Below, one piece after another: positions 17,653 to 26,040 of a DNA stretch of 51,689 nucleotides. The DNA lies in the NCBI GenBank assembly GCA_964483155.1, contig CAZAAC010000015.1, positions 1-51,689 on the forward strand. Direction: 5' to 3'. Position numbers and translations under genes: made by a program. The stretch comes from JAAYYM01 sp964483155 (GTDB taxonomy: Bacteria > Bacillota > Clostridia > Lachnospirales > Lachnospiraceae). The notes under the pieces are model-generated. The model did no database searches and was not told the DNA's origin. It saw only the letters and a program-made list of their open reading frames with translations. Within the stretch, counting starts at the first letter, position 1, and each line of letters opens with the position of its first letter.

Positions 17653-19326
17653 TTAATTTTTTGAGATACTCATTGGTGGATAAACCTCATTGTCAATTAC
17701 AACATCGATAATGACTGGTTCCTGCAAAGCAATCGCCTGCTCTAATACACCCTCCAGATTCTTTACGTCTTCTACACGAAAAGCTTTTGCTCCGCAGGCT
17801 TCGGCATATTTTAAATAATCTGGGTTAGGTACGTCCATATATGCATACTCTCCAAACATATTTAACAAGAATTTTTTAATAACATTAAACTCTCCATTAT
17901 TAAAAATGACCCACACAACTGGGATATGATAAACAACTGCCGTTATTAATTCAAATCCTGCCATTAGGTAACAGCCATCCCCGCTTCCAGAAATTACAAC
18001 TTTATCCGGATTTGCGCACTTCACGCCAATAGCACCATTTGTGTGACTTGCCATAGGTCCAAAAGAACCTGGATTTTGATATCGTTGATTCTTATCAAGA
18101 CTCATGTAACTGCTTAGCCAAAGCATATGAGAGCCCGCATCCCCTAAAATAATGGCATTTTCTGGCGCCACCTTACAAATTGTCTTTGCAACATCTGCTG
18201 GATGAATTTTTCCTGGATGTTTCACCTGACTCAGCGGAGAATTGATCAATTTTTTCGCTTTATCTAATGCCGGTTTCACTAATGCCTTTGCTTTTCCCAT
18301 TTTTTCCATGTCTGCAAGAATAGCCTTTAGCGCAAGCTTACAATCCGCACATACTGGGTATGTTGCTTCGTATACTTTACCTATTTCCTCTTTATCAATA
18401 TTAATGTGAATTAATGTCTTCGCATCATATAAACTTTCATCAAAAGCAAACGTTGCATTTTCTGCAAAACTATTTCCTAATGCGATCACTGTATCTGCCA
18501 TTCGAAACTGCTCCATTGCCAACAAATCTCCTGATGTTCCAAAAACACCAGCCGAAAGAGCATGATTTTCTGGAAGGTATCCTTTCGCATCCATAGTACT
18601 TAAAAACGGAATCTGATATGTCTCAATTAGATTTATCAGTTCCTCTTTACAGTCACTTCGTATGCAGCCATATCCGACTAGTACCACCACGTTCTTGTTG
18701 TCAGCTAGTTTTTCACTCAAAAAGTCTGCTATAGCATTTATTGTTTCCGGTTTTGCCTGATATTTTTTATATACTGGGTGAATGTCTCTAAAATTAGTCA
18801 CTTCAGCAATTGTAATATTCTTTGGGATATGAATATGTACTGGTCCAGGTCTGCCATCAAATGCCAACGTCAATGCTTCTTCCATGATATTGCAGATTTC
18901 ATTGGGATCTTCTACTATGAAAGATTTTTTTGTTTCAGCACTGAACATTTTCTGTGAGTCTGGTGTTCGATTCATACCGCTGGATTCATTTAAGGCTCCT
19001 TTTCCTCTTTGTGCCTTTGAAGTATAGCCTGTAATCGCCAAAACTGGCAAGGAATCATAGTATGCAACAGCAAGCCCCTGAAACAGATTAAATGCCCCTG
19101 GTCCACCTGTCGCGAAACAAACGCCTAAATTATCCGGATTAAACATTGTATACCCACAAGCCATAAAGGAAGCTGCCTGTTCATTTCTAACTATCACTGT
19201 TTCTATTGTTTTCGAATCCCGCAGACTTAACAGCATAGAAGCATTGACCTGTCCTGTTGAGCCAAATACATGACCTACTTTTCCTGAATTTTCTAATAGC
19301 TTTACTACTGCCTGATTTACGTCCAT
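17653..19326 (-). CDS. Thiamine-diphosphate enzyme of the acetolactate synthase/decarboxylase superfamily
   Basis: A 557-residue TPP-dependent enzyme with the three-domain layout of the family: N-terminal PYR domain (~1-165) with the activating Glu49 in VRNEQAASFMACGYT, a central domain (~190-330), and a C-terminal PP domain (~360-550) with the GSGDGCYLMAGFELITA...VIFNNGEFN cofactor motif. It differs clearly from the biosynthetic IlvB encoded at 26041: it is shorter, lacks the NSYLGNVRQWQ segment and has no T-box. It may be a 2-keto acid decarboxylase, a catabolic acetolactate synthase or a carboligase; the substrate cannot be told from sequence. The start at 19326 follows GGGAG. Tautomerase, DJ-1 and cupin genes just upstream suggest small keto-acid or aldehyde chemistry. 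Confidence 0.85.
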   Translation of the reverse strand: MDVNQAVVKLLENSGKVGHVFGSTGQVNASMLLSLRDSKTIETVIVRNEQAASFMACGYTMFNPDNLGVCFATGGPGAFNLFQGLAVAYYDSLPVLAITGYTSKAQRGKGALNESSGMNRTPDSQKMFSAETKKSFIVEDPNEICNIMEEALTLAFDGRPGPVHIHIPKNITIAEVTNFRDIHPVYKKYQAKPETINAIADFLSEKLADNKNVVVLVGYGCIRSDCKEELINLIETYQIPFLSTMDAKGYLPENHALSAGVFGTSGDLLAMEQFRMADTVIALGNSFAENATFAFDESLYDAKTLIHINIDKEEIGKVYEATYPVCADCKLALKAILADMEKMGKAKALVKPALDKAKKLINSPLSQVKHPGKIHPADVAKTICKVAPENAIILGDAGSHMLWLSSYMSLDKNQRYQNPGSFGPMASHTNGAIGVKCANPDKVVISGSGDGCYLMAGFELITAVVYHIPVVWVIFNNGEFNVIKKFLLNMFGEYAYMDVPNPDYLKYAEACGAKAFRVEDVKNLEGVLEQAIALQEPVIIDVVIDNEVYPPMSISKN

Positions 19327-19355
19327 TTTTTCTCCCTTCAGCTAAGTCACATGAT

Positions 19356-19649
19356 TTATAGATTGCCTAATTTGTCTGTGTATTCTATTACACATTCTTC
19401 TATTTCTTTCAAATCCGTTTCTGGATTCCATTTATCTTTGTTAAACTCACCTCTGGCTGTTTTGGGTGGGTGCTCATCAAATAACACGCCGCCACATGCG
19501 GTCTCATCTAATTGATGAGAATCAAAAAATAAATAAATACGATCCTTTGGCACCTGCGTCACCTCTGCAAGTGTATTAATAAATACATCTGCTACTATTT
19601 TCTTTTGTTCCTTTGTCATTTCAATACTCTTCACTGATATTACTGGCAT
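19356..19649 (-). CDS. Tautomerase-superfamily (4-OT/MIF-like) protein
   Basis: A 97-residue tautomerase. In this superfamily the initiator Met is removed and Pro1 acts as the catalytic base; choosing the ATG at 19649 gives MPVISVKSIEMTKEQKK, with the Pro in place, and a GAGAGGG ribosome site. The longer reading from 19712 would bury the Pro and has no site, so it is rejected. The middle has the family pattern 'TLAEVTQVPKDRIYLFFDSHQLDETACGGVLFDEH'. Members interconvert keto and enol forms of small acids such as phenylpyruvate or oxalocrotonate. It lies 29 bp upstream of the TPP enzyme gene, so it may prepare or relieve a keto-acid substrate for it. A 119-bp gap with a hairpin separates it from the DJ-1 gene. 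Confidence 0.85.
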   Translation of the reverse strand: MPVISVKSIEMTKEQKKIVADVFINTLAEVTQVPKDRIYLFFDSHQLDETACGGVLFDEHPPKTARGEFNKDKWNPETDLKEIEECVIEYTDKLGNL

Positions 19650-19698
19650 AGTTTTACCCTCTCTTGCTAAATTGTTTTCCACACTAAATGCAATAAAG

Positions 19699-19730
19699 CT
19701 GCCATTTTCCAAACTGTCGGAAAATGACAG
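19699..19730 (-). other. Intercistronic hairpin inside the long operon
   Basis: A 12-bp stem (CTGTCATTTTCC with GGAAAATGGCAG on the minus-strand RNA, one G-U pair) closes an 8-base loop. It has no T-tract, so an RNA-processing or mRNA-stability element is more likely than a terminator. It lies in the largest internal gap of the run, between the DJ-1 and tautomerase genes. Confidence 0.5.
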
Positions 19731-19768
19731 CTACCTAACCAAACTACTATCTAGTCAACGCTGACAAT

Positions 19769-20551
19769 CTATTTTTTATACTTATCTGGGTTTGCCAGCA
19801 CCTCTACTAATGCATCTCCATATGCACGAGAAGATTCAACTGATGCTGCCGTTACAAAAGGCCATGATATATTAGCTTCTGGATCTTCACGACTGGCATT
19901 ATTTCTTGCAACACAATTTCCATTTACGCCTACTGCATCACGAATCAAATCTTCTACTGGATAAAGGAAACCTGGTGTATGTACATCTGTTCCTTTGTTA
20001 TCTGGCGTAGCGCCATACAATTCATAGGAAGCATCCATATCTGGTCCGTAAAAATCCCATGCACGTGGGTGCGCTGTAACGGTATGTCCATAAACAACTG
20101 ACTTATAATCCAACTTTGGATCACGACAGAATACTAAAGTTGCAACTGCATAGCAAAGAGAGCCAACTACTTTGTCTGCTCTGACAGCATCCAAAATAAG
20201 CTTATGTGTATTGTAATCATTTGCAATATCAATCATTGCACCTAGACCACCTGTCAAAACCAATGCATCATAATCTTTCATATCGCATTCTTTAATTTTT
20301 TTAGGATTATCCCATTCCGTTCCATCTACCAGTTCTTTAATGCGGTCACAAACATCTTTAGGATTTGTCTTATACTGCTGTACCCCATCAAAAAAATCAG
20401 GATCTACAGAAATCTGCAGCGGAAGTGGCTTTTTCCCATAAGGTGTAGCCAGTGTCAATACATGACCTGCCTTTTTCAGTGCATCCCATGGAGCCTGCAA
20501 TTCCTCTCCCCAAGATCCCATATTTGTTGCCAATACTAAAACTTTTGCCAT
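19769..20551 (-). CDS. DJ-1/PfpI superfamily protein, Hsp31/glyoxalase III-like
   Basis: A 260-residue protein of the class I glutamine-amidotransferase-like (DJ-1/PfpI) fold. The nucleophile is Cys133 in the elbow GSLCYAVATL. The conserved acidic partner is at Glu16-17 (NMGSWGEEL), and the central strand reads YDALVLTGGLGAMIDIAND. The length and long insertions resemble the Hsp31/YajL-like clade, known for glyoxalase III (methylglyoxal to lactate) or chaperone activity; which applies is unknown. I chose the ATG at 20551, seven bases after AGGAGG; the ATG at 20557 is too close to it. The gene is flanked by a cupin gene (30 bp upstream) and the tautomerase gene. Confidence 0.87.
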   Translation of the reverse strand: MAKVLVLATNMGSWGEELQAPWDALKKAGHVLTLATPYGKKPLPLQISVDPDFFDGVQQYKTNPKDVCDRIKELVDGTEWDNPKKIKECDMKDYDALVLTGGLGAMIDIANDYNTHKLILDAVRADKVVGSLCYAVATLVFCRDPKLDYKSVVYGHTVTAHPRAWDFYGPDMDASYELYGATPDNKGTDVHTPGFLYPVEDLIRDAVGVNGNCVARNNASREDPEANISWPFVTAASVESSRAYGDALVEVLANPDKYKK

Positions 20552-20581
20552 AACCATTACCTCCTACTTGTGTGTTTATAG

Positions 20582-20938
20582 TTAACTAATTTCTTTTGGA
20601 ACATCCTCTTTAATAGGGTTGAAAATATCAATAGCCTCTGTTTCCCCCACTGTAATAAATTTGTGTTTTACCTCTGGTGGGACAAAATAGCAGTCTCCCG
20701 CATGAATCTCATATTCTTCTTGGATTTTTCCGTCATCAAAATAAATTTTAAAACCACCTTTGATCACGTAACCAAACTGCTCAGCAGGGTGACTATGCCA
20801 TTCTACAATACTTCCATCCTCCATATTCCAATGCAGTCCGTTCATTCTCTGGCCTCTTCCAAGCTCCTGCATCAAAATACCTTCACCTGTTTTCTTCTTT
20901 CGAAGCGAACTTCCAATAATAATCGAATTCTCGTACAT
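20582..20938 (-). CDS. Small single-domain cupin protein
   Basis: About 118 residues forming one cupin beta-barrel. Motif 1 is seen as VEWHSHPAEQFGYVIKGGFKIYF, where the two His and the Glu/Gln position form the metal site. Motif 2 is GDCYFVPPEVKHKF, with the third His. A divalent metal is therefore likely. Proteins like this serve as isomerases, dioxygenases or sensors of small molecules; no specific activity can be claimed. The start at 20938 is five bases after GGAGG, favoured over the ATG at 20941, which is too close. It lies 12 bp after one DJ-1 gene and 30 bp before another, so the three are probably translated as a block. Confidence 0.82.
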   Translation of the reverse strand: MYENSIIIGSSLRKKKTGEGILMQELGRGQRMNGLHWNMEDGSIVEWHSHPAEQFGYVIKGGFKIYFDDGKIQEEYEIHAGDCYFVPPEVKHKFITVGETEAIDIFNPIKEDVPKEIS

Positions 20939-20950
20939 CATGTCCTCCTA

Positions 20951-21502
20951 TCATGAAATCTTAGCCAGAATAGCTTTTGCAAAAGCAGCAAAATCTCCGC
21001 CGGTCCTGGCAGTCACTAAATCCTCATCTATGTATATGTTTTGATCGCAATAAATCATTCCGGCATTTTCAACATGAGAGATAATATTATTATGACATGT
21101 CACTTTGCGTCCACTAAAAATATCCTTTAGTGGTCCCGCAATCCATAAGGAATGACAAATAAAACCTTTTACTATAGTCTTATCCTTCATGATTCTTTCG
21201 ATAAAATTTACAGCTGGAGATTTTTCCTTTGGCTTCTCTGCATATAATAAATAATCTGCAACATAGCCTGCCGGAAGAATAATGGCTGAAAATTTCTTTA
21301 AATCCTCTTCTGAAAGTTCCTCAAAACTATGGTTGACCTGACACTCCATCGACAACTCCATTCCTTTAAATGTTAAAGCAGGCTGTCCCCATAAACGAGT
21401 TAATAACACTACCTCATAACCCTCTTCCGGAAAGCGGTTCATATAATATATGATTTCCTTATCGATAAATCGGTTTTCCAACAATATTCCTATCTTTTTC
21501 AT
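20951..21502 (-). CDS. DJ-1/PfpI family protein (short type)
   Basis: A 183-residue DJ-1/PfpI protein: nucleophile Cys116 in the elbow GFICHSLWIAGPL, acidic partner Glu9 in ILLENRFIDKE, and the central 'FSAIILPAGYVADYL' strand. His follows the Cys directly, as in PfpI/YhbO-type deglycase-proteases. It is only distantly similar to the longer DJ-1 protein encoded at 19769, so the operon holds two different classes. The start at 21502 has GGGGGA six bases upstream; the reading from 21517 has no site. It lies between the STAS gene (21 bp upstream) and the cupin gene (12 bp downstream). A role against reactive carbonyls such as methylglyoxal is inferred from the family. Confidence 0.85.
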   Translation of the reverse strand: MKKIGILLENRFIDKEIIYYMNRFPEEGYEVVLLTRLWGQPALTFKGMELSMECQVNHSFEELSEEDLKKFSAIILPAGYVADYLLYAEKPKEKSPAVNFIERIMKDKTIVKGFICHSLWIAGPLKDIFSGRKVTCHNNIISHVENAGMIYCDQNIYIDEDLVTARTGGDFAAFAKAILAKIS

Positions 21503-21523
21503 ACCATTCCCCCGCACTTATAC

Positions 21524-21832
21524 TTATTCGATAATCTTGATAAAGTTATCCAATCCTGTCATGTCTACTACGGATCTAACTACTTCGTTTGGATTCTTCA
21601 AAAATACGTCTGCCTCATACCCGATCTTCTGTTTGGTAAAAATAATAACACGAAGTCCTGCACTCGCGATATATTCTAACCCGCTTGCGTCAAATGTAAT
21701 CTTACTGATTTTCTCACCAACATATTTTTTCATTTCTTCCAAAAGTGGTGTTGCATTATTGGCATCCAAACTGCCAGATAAAATAACATCCAGTTCCTCG
21801 CCGTTCTTTTTTGTTTCAAAGTTAAAAGTCAT
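21524..21832 (-). CDS. STAS-domain anti-sigma factor antagonist (SpoIIAA/RsbV-like)
   Basis: A 102-residue single STAS domain. The conserved phosphorylation loop reads FDASGLEYIASAGLRV, with Ser57 at the position phosphorylated in SpoIIAA and RsbV. In known systems the unphosphorylated form frees a sigma factor or other target by binding a serine kinase of the RsbW/SpoIIAB type. No such kinase, PP2C phosphatase or sigma factor gene lies next to it here, which is unusual. The start at 21832 has AAGGAG eleven bases upstream. It sits 20 bp after the GlgX-like gene and 21 bp before a DJ-1 gene, inside a metabolic operon, so it may control a nearby enzyme or transporter rather than transcription. 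Confidence 0.88.
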   Translation of the reverse strand: MTFNFETKKNGEELDVILSGSLDANNATPLLEEMKKYVGEKISKITFDASGLEYIASAGLRVIIFTKQKIGYEADVFLKNPNEVVRSVVDMTGLDNFIKIIE

Positions 21833-21852
21833 AATTCTGTTTCTCCTTTACA

Positions 21853-23919
21853 TTATGCTAATAAAATGACCATACTTCGGTCTGCAACATTAATACTCAT
21901 ATCATCGTTCTGCACTACTTTCTCTGTATTTGAGCTGATTAACGGCTTCCACCGCTTACCCGCTGGTACCGTTGGGAGATGAAATGTACGGGACTCCCAG
22001 TGAGCATTTACTGCAACATAGATAAAATTATCTGTTTTCTGCTTATATTTTTCTTTTTCTTCTACAAACATAAAACCAAATGTCAATGTTGGCTGTGTAA
22101 CATCTATTTGCCATGGTTGCTCGCCATGGAGCGAAAACTCTGGATAATCCGTGGCATTCTTCCCATCAAAAAAATCATCACTCCGTAAAACTGGATGTTC
22201 TTGACGAAACCGAATCAGTTTCTGTACATAATCATGTAAATCTTTATGCCCCTCTAATCGTGTCCAGTCTAGCCATGAAATTTCATTGTCCTGACAATAA
22301 GCATTATTATTTCCAAACTGGGTGTTTGCAAATTCATCCCCTGATAGCAACATCGGAATCCCTCGGCTCATCAATAATAGCGTGATTGCATTCTTCATTT
22401 GTCGGTATCGCAAAGTCAGAATTTCTTTGTCCTGTGTCTCTCCCTCTACGCCACAATTCCAACTTTCATTATCATTGCCTCCATCTTGGTTATTCTCACC
22501 ATTCATTATATTATGTTTCTCATTATAAGAAACTAAATCATATAAAGAAAAACCGTCATGGCAGGTAATGAAATTAATGGAAGCGTTAGAAGAGCGATTA
22601 CCATATAAATCTCTGGAACCATTTATCCTCTGTACTAATTCCGGAAATGCTTCCATCCCGCCCTTGATAAACGTTCGTACACAGTCACGATATCTTCCAT
22701 TCCATTCGGCCCATCTTCCCCATGCTGGAAAACTGCCAACCTGATATAATCCGCCTGCATCCCATGCCTCTGCAATCAGTTTACACTCTGAAAGAATGGC
22801 ATCATGCGCCAAAATTTCTAACAGTGGCGGACTCGTCATTGGGGCGCCTCTCTCGTCTCTGGACAGAATAGACGCTAAATCAAAGCGAAAACCATCTATG
22901 TGGTAATCCGCCGCCCAATAGCGTAGGCAATCCAAAATGCAATTACGAACAATAGAATTATTACAATTCAATGTGTTACCACAACCGCTAAAATTATAGT
23001 AATAGCCCTCTGGTGTCAGTAAATAATATGTTTTATTGTCTATCCCGCGATAGGATATATAAGGCCCTTTTTCATTTCCTTCTGCAGTATGATTAAAAAC
23101 CACATCCAGTATCACTTCAATACCATTGCGATGTAGCTCCTTAATCAGATTTTTTAATTCATCTACTTCTAACCCCAGTGGTGCAGATGCTGCATATCCA
23201 GCCTTTGGCGCAAAGAAGCCCACTGTGCTGTATCCCCAGTAATTATATAGTTTGTTGCCATCAATCTCTCTGGCATTTTCGAATTCATCAAATTCAAAAA
23301 TTGGCATTAACTCAATACAGTTAATTCCTAATTCTTTTAAATAAGGAAGTTTATCTCTTAAGCCTGCAAAAGTGCCTGGATACTTTGCTCCTGAAGATTC
23401 ATGTTTTGTAAGACTTCGGACATGAGCCTCATAAATTACCAAATCACTCATTGGCAACCTTAATGGTACATCTCCCTGCCAGTCAAAATCATCATATATA
23501 ATTTTCCCACGATGTTGAAAATTATTTTCCCAGTTTGGCTCTTTTCCCCATACTGTTCTACCCGATATTGCTTTAGCATAGGGATCTAGAAGTACTTTTG
23601 TTCGATCAAATCTATCCCCATTTTCCGGATTATATTCTCCATCCATACGGTATCCGTATTCTACAGTTTCATAGTCAACATCAAATACAATCATAGAATA
23701 CACGTTACCAATTTTAAACTCATTGGGAAAAGGGATTACCACATAAGGTTCTTCTTCTCCATAGTGATATAATAAAAGCTCACAGTGAGTAGCCCTATTT
23801 GAAAAAATCGAAAAATTCACTCCATCCGGAACAATACTGGCGCCATATGGTAACACTTTTCCAATACGATACTTCACCCCAAGTAACTCATGTGTGGGAT
23901 AGCTGTCAATACGCACCAT
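21853..23919 (-). CDS. glgX: Glycogen debranching enzyme / isoamylase (GH13 subfamily 11, GlgX-like)
   Basis: A 688-residue intracellular debranching enzyme that cleaves alpha-1,6 branches. Residues ~1-150 are the CBM48/isoamylase N-terminal domain (GVNFSIFSNRATHCELLLY). Residues ~155-560 are the GH13 barrel with VFNHTAEGN, the nucleophile Asp in GFRFDLASIL, the acid/base Glu in LIAEAWDAGG and the third acidic residue in ITCHDGFSLYD. LLSGDEFANTQFGNNNAYCQDNEISWLDW near 545 is a GlgX hallmark. There is no signal peptide. The start at 23919 has GGAGG five bases upstream. It lies 13 bp after the AGE-family gene. With the amylase ending the same run, it indicates glycogen or maltodextrin breakdown. 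Confidence 0.92.
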   Translation of the reverse strand: MVRIDSYPTHELLGVKYRIGKVLPYGASIVPDGVNFSIFSNRATHCELLLYHYGEEEPYVVIPFPNEFKIGNVYSMIVFDVDYETVEYGYRMDGEYNPENGDRFDRTKVLLDPYAKAISGRTVWGKEPNWENNFQHRGKIIYDDFDWQGDVPLRLPMSDLVIYEAHVRSLTKHESSGAKYPGTFAGLRDKLPYLKELGINCIELMPIFEFDEFENAREIDGNKLYNYWGYSTVGFFAPKAGYAASAPLGLEVDELKNLIKELHRNGIEVILDVVFNHTAEGNEKGPYISYRGIDNKTYYLLTPEGYYYNFSGCGNTLNCNNSIVRNCILDCLRYWAADYHIDGFRFDLASILSRDERGAPMTSPPLLEILAHDAILSECKLIAEAWDAGGLYQVGSFPAWGRWAEWNGRYRDCVRTFIKGGMEAFPELVQRINGSRDLYGNRSSNASINFITCHDGFSLYDLVSYNEKHNIMNGENNQDGGNDNESWNCGVEGETQDKEILTLRYRQMKNAITLLLMSRGIPMLLSGDEFANTQFGNNNAYCQDNEISWLDWTRLEGHKDLHDYVQKLIRFRQEHPVLRSDDFFDGKNATDYPEFSLHGEQPWQIDVTQPTLTFGFMFVEEKEKYKQKTDNFIYVAVNAHWESRTFHLPTVPAGKRWKPLISSNTEKVVQNDDMSINVADRSMVILLA

Positions 23920-23932
23920 ACTTACCTCCGAT

Positions 23933-25747
23933 TTACTCTACTGGTACTAAAGTTACTTTGATTTTTGGTCTATAATTCGTTGCCGGAATAGTTACAGTCA
24001 AATTCTCTGCATCGAAATGACTCCATGGATTTCCATCTACAGTAACTTCTGCTATCTTTACTGAACCTTTTGGTAGAATATCTGGCTCTACACGAAGAAT
24101 ATTATTTCTAAATGCTCCTGGCATAGGCTTAAAATACAAGTCCAAAGGTTTTTTCGTGTTGAGCAGATTTGTATAAACCGCTCCTAAATATGCAAGTTCC
24201 ACAGAATGATATGCACTCATGGAATGACTTCCCTTCAATCTTTCTGTTCCTAGCAAGTAGGGAATACCATTATTTAAAACATTGAAGTATACGGCACCAT
24301 CCTCATGATCTAAGAAAAATGCATTATAAAATGAAGCGGATTCTCTTGCATACTTCAGATATTCTTCGTCCTTTAACACACCATATAAAATCTGATATGC
24401 TAAAATTCCCTGCTCCTGCTGCCACCATGCTTTTCTGTCATGCCAAGCAAAACGATGAAAATTCTCGCCGTCTGCTTTATTTCTCTCCATTACATCATAC
24501 CAGCCAAATCTTTGTACATCCATTCCAACGGTTGGCATGATCTCTGCAATTTTCTTTGCAAACGCAACATATTCTGGTTTTGCTTTATAGTTATTCACAC
24601 GCATCAGGTTCCATGCGATTTTTAGATTATGTCCAATAACACCACGGTTCTGCTGCCAACCCCACTGATAGTCATGTGACCAATCTTCATTAAATTTTTC
24701 CTGTACAAACGGACTGTGTTCATAATCCTGGAACATCTCTGTAATCGTATCTGCCGTAGACTCCAAGAAATCGTAATATTTTTGTTCTCCTGTAGCCAAG
24801 CAGAGGTTAATCAAATATGCTGGTGCATGATCTCCCACAGAATTCCAATTCTTTTTCCCTTTATTTGCACCTAACGTATCGGATCTGGCATCTAAGAAAA
24901 TAGGATCAATGTGAGAAAAATATCCTCCCTTTTCTTTATCCTTAAAAAACTTCTCAAACAAATCCATTGTCATCTCAATGTCACGCATAATGGCAGGATT
25001 TCCTGTGATACGATAGGTCTGTGTCAGTCCAGCTAATGCATAAATCTGCTCATACATCGGTATCGCATCATAATCATCACCAAACTCTGATGTGAAAACC
25101 TTATGCTCTTTTCCATTCTTTACATCAATTCCATGATACCAGTATACAATATTCTCATCTGTATCATAAAATTTCATATGCTCTTGCAAATATGCAGAAC
25201 CCTTCTCGGCTCCCTCTAAAAATCTATCCTCGCCAGTCAACATATACGCAGAAGCCAAACCATAAATCAAACGAGAAATCGTATCTGTCTCCTGTCGGAA
25301 AGAATCCTTCTGTGCGCCAGTCAATGCAAGAGACGTACGATAATTATCATAATCAATTTCTCCGCCGAACTGCGCCTGTATAAAGAAATCGGCAATCTGC
25401 TCTGCCTGTTCGATCCACCATGCAGGCTCCTCAAAACGGAAATTTTTAATGTCTTTTCCCACAAAATCTATACACTTAGCTTCGAATGCATACTCTTCAC
25501 CTGCATCTGGATAAAAAATACCATAAACAAAAAGCACGCGTCCTTCCGTCAACATACTCGGAATCTGTAGCGTACAATCCATATATGGCTCACCTAAATT
25601 ACGAAGCATTCTTGCGTAAAGATTGCTTCCTAAAACCACCGTATAAATTCTTCCATCTGTTGTTTTCATCCGAAAACTGTCTTTTTTGTCAAAATCAATC
25701 ACATAACCCGAAATCAGATCTGAAAACTCAAATTTCTCTAGCTTCAT
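23933..25747 (-). CDS. AGE-family (N-acylglucosamine 2-epimerase-like) (alpha/alpha)6-barrel protein
   Basis: A 604-residue cytoplasmic protein. Residues ~1-105 form a beta-rich N-terminal domain not found in classical epimerases. Residues ~110-520 form an alpha/alpha6 barrel in the AGE/cellobiose 2-epimerase style, with repeated helical hairpins and landmarks such as ISRLIYGLASAYMLTGEDRFL, WGWQQNRGVIGHNLKIAWNLM and AWHDRKAWWQQEQGILAY, where the His and Trp-rich stretches fit a sugar-binding catalytic centre. The last ~70 residues are beta. Epimerase or isomerase action on a glucose-type saccharide is likely, but the extra domains mean the substrate is unknown. The start at 25747 has GAGGGGA upstream. 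It is first in the long operon. Confidence 0.8.
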   Translation of the reverse strand: MKLEKFEFSDLISGYVIDFDKKDSFRMKTTDGRIYTVVLGSNLYARMLRNLGEPYMDCTLQIPSMLTEGRVLFVYGIFYPDAGEEYAFEAKCIDFVGKDIKNFRFEEPAWWIEQAEQIADFFIQAQFGGEIDYDNYRTSLALTGAQKDSFRQETDTISRLIYGLASAYMLTGEDRFLEGAEKGSAYLQEHMKFYDTDENIVYWYHGIDVKNGKEHKVFTSEFGDDYDAIPMYEQIYALAGLTQTYRITGNPAIMRDIEMTMDLFEKFFKDKEKGGYFSHIDPIFLDARSDTLGANKGKKNWNSVGDHAPAYLINLCLATGEQKYYDFLESTADTITEMFQDYEHSPFVQEKFNEDWSHDYQWGWQQNRGVIGHNLKIAWNLMRVNNYKAKPEYVAFAKKIAEIMPTVGMDVQRFGWYDVMERNKADGENFHRFAWHDRKAWWQQEQGILAYQILYGVLKDEEYLKYARESASFYNAFFLDHEDGAVYFNVLNNGIPYLLGTERLKGSHSMSAYHSVELAYLGAVYTNLLNTKKPLDLYFKPMPGAFRNNILRVEPDILPKGSVKIAEVTVDGNPWSHFDAENLTVTIPATNYRPKIKVTLVPVE

Positions 25748-25863
25748 CTTTTCCCCTCATTTCTGTATGCTTTATGCATCTGTCAAATTTTTTCCAACAA
25801 AACTTCTTGAATTATTTTTTTAAGAACTTCCACACAGTACCGTAGATTTTATAACTAAATACA

Positions 25864-25892
25864 ATTTTAGCATAAAGCGAATTTTTCGTCTA
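25864..25892 (-). promoter_or_regulatory. Candidate sigma-A promoter of the 15-gene operon
   Basis: TAGACG, 17 bases, TAAAAT on the minus strand. The predicted RNA would start near 25857 and have a ~110-base leader before the first gene. The -35 match is modest. A TTGACA at 25784-25789 lies nearer the gene but has no -10 at the right distance. No inverted repeat that looks like an operator is obvious. Confidence 0.45.
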
Positions 25893-26003
25893 CCTTATAT
25901 TTCCTTCTTATTTTTCCTTCTTTTTTTCCCTTCTTAAGTTTCTGCAGTTTTATCTACAGTACCTTTCATCTATAGGCTTCGCTATATTCGCCTTCATTGA
26001 AAT

Positions 26004-26028
26004 GCCCAAAAAATAAGGAATCCCTATT
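26004..26028 (-). terminator. Short intrinsic terminator after ilvB
   Basis: A 7-bp stem (AATAGGG with CCTTATT, one G-U pair, 3-base loop) is followed by a T-run on the minus strand, 12 bases after the ilvB stop. It is weak by stem length but well placed. Confidence 0.5.
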
Positions 26029-26040
26029 CATTTATAGGTT

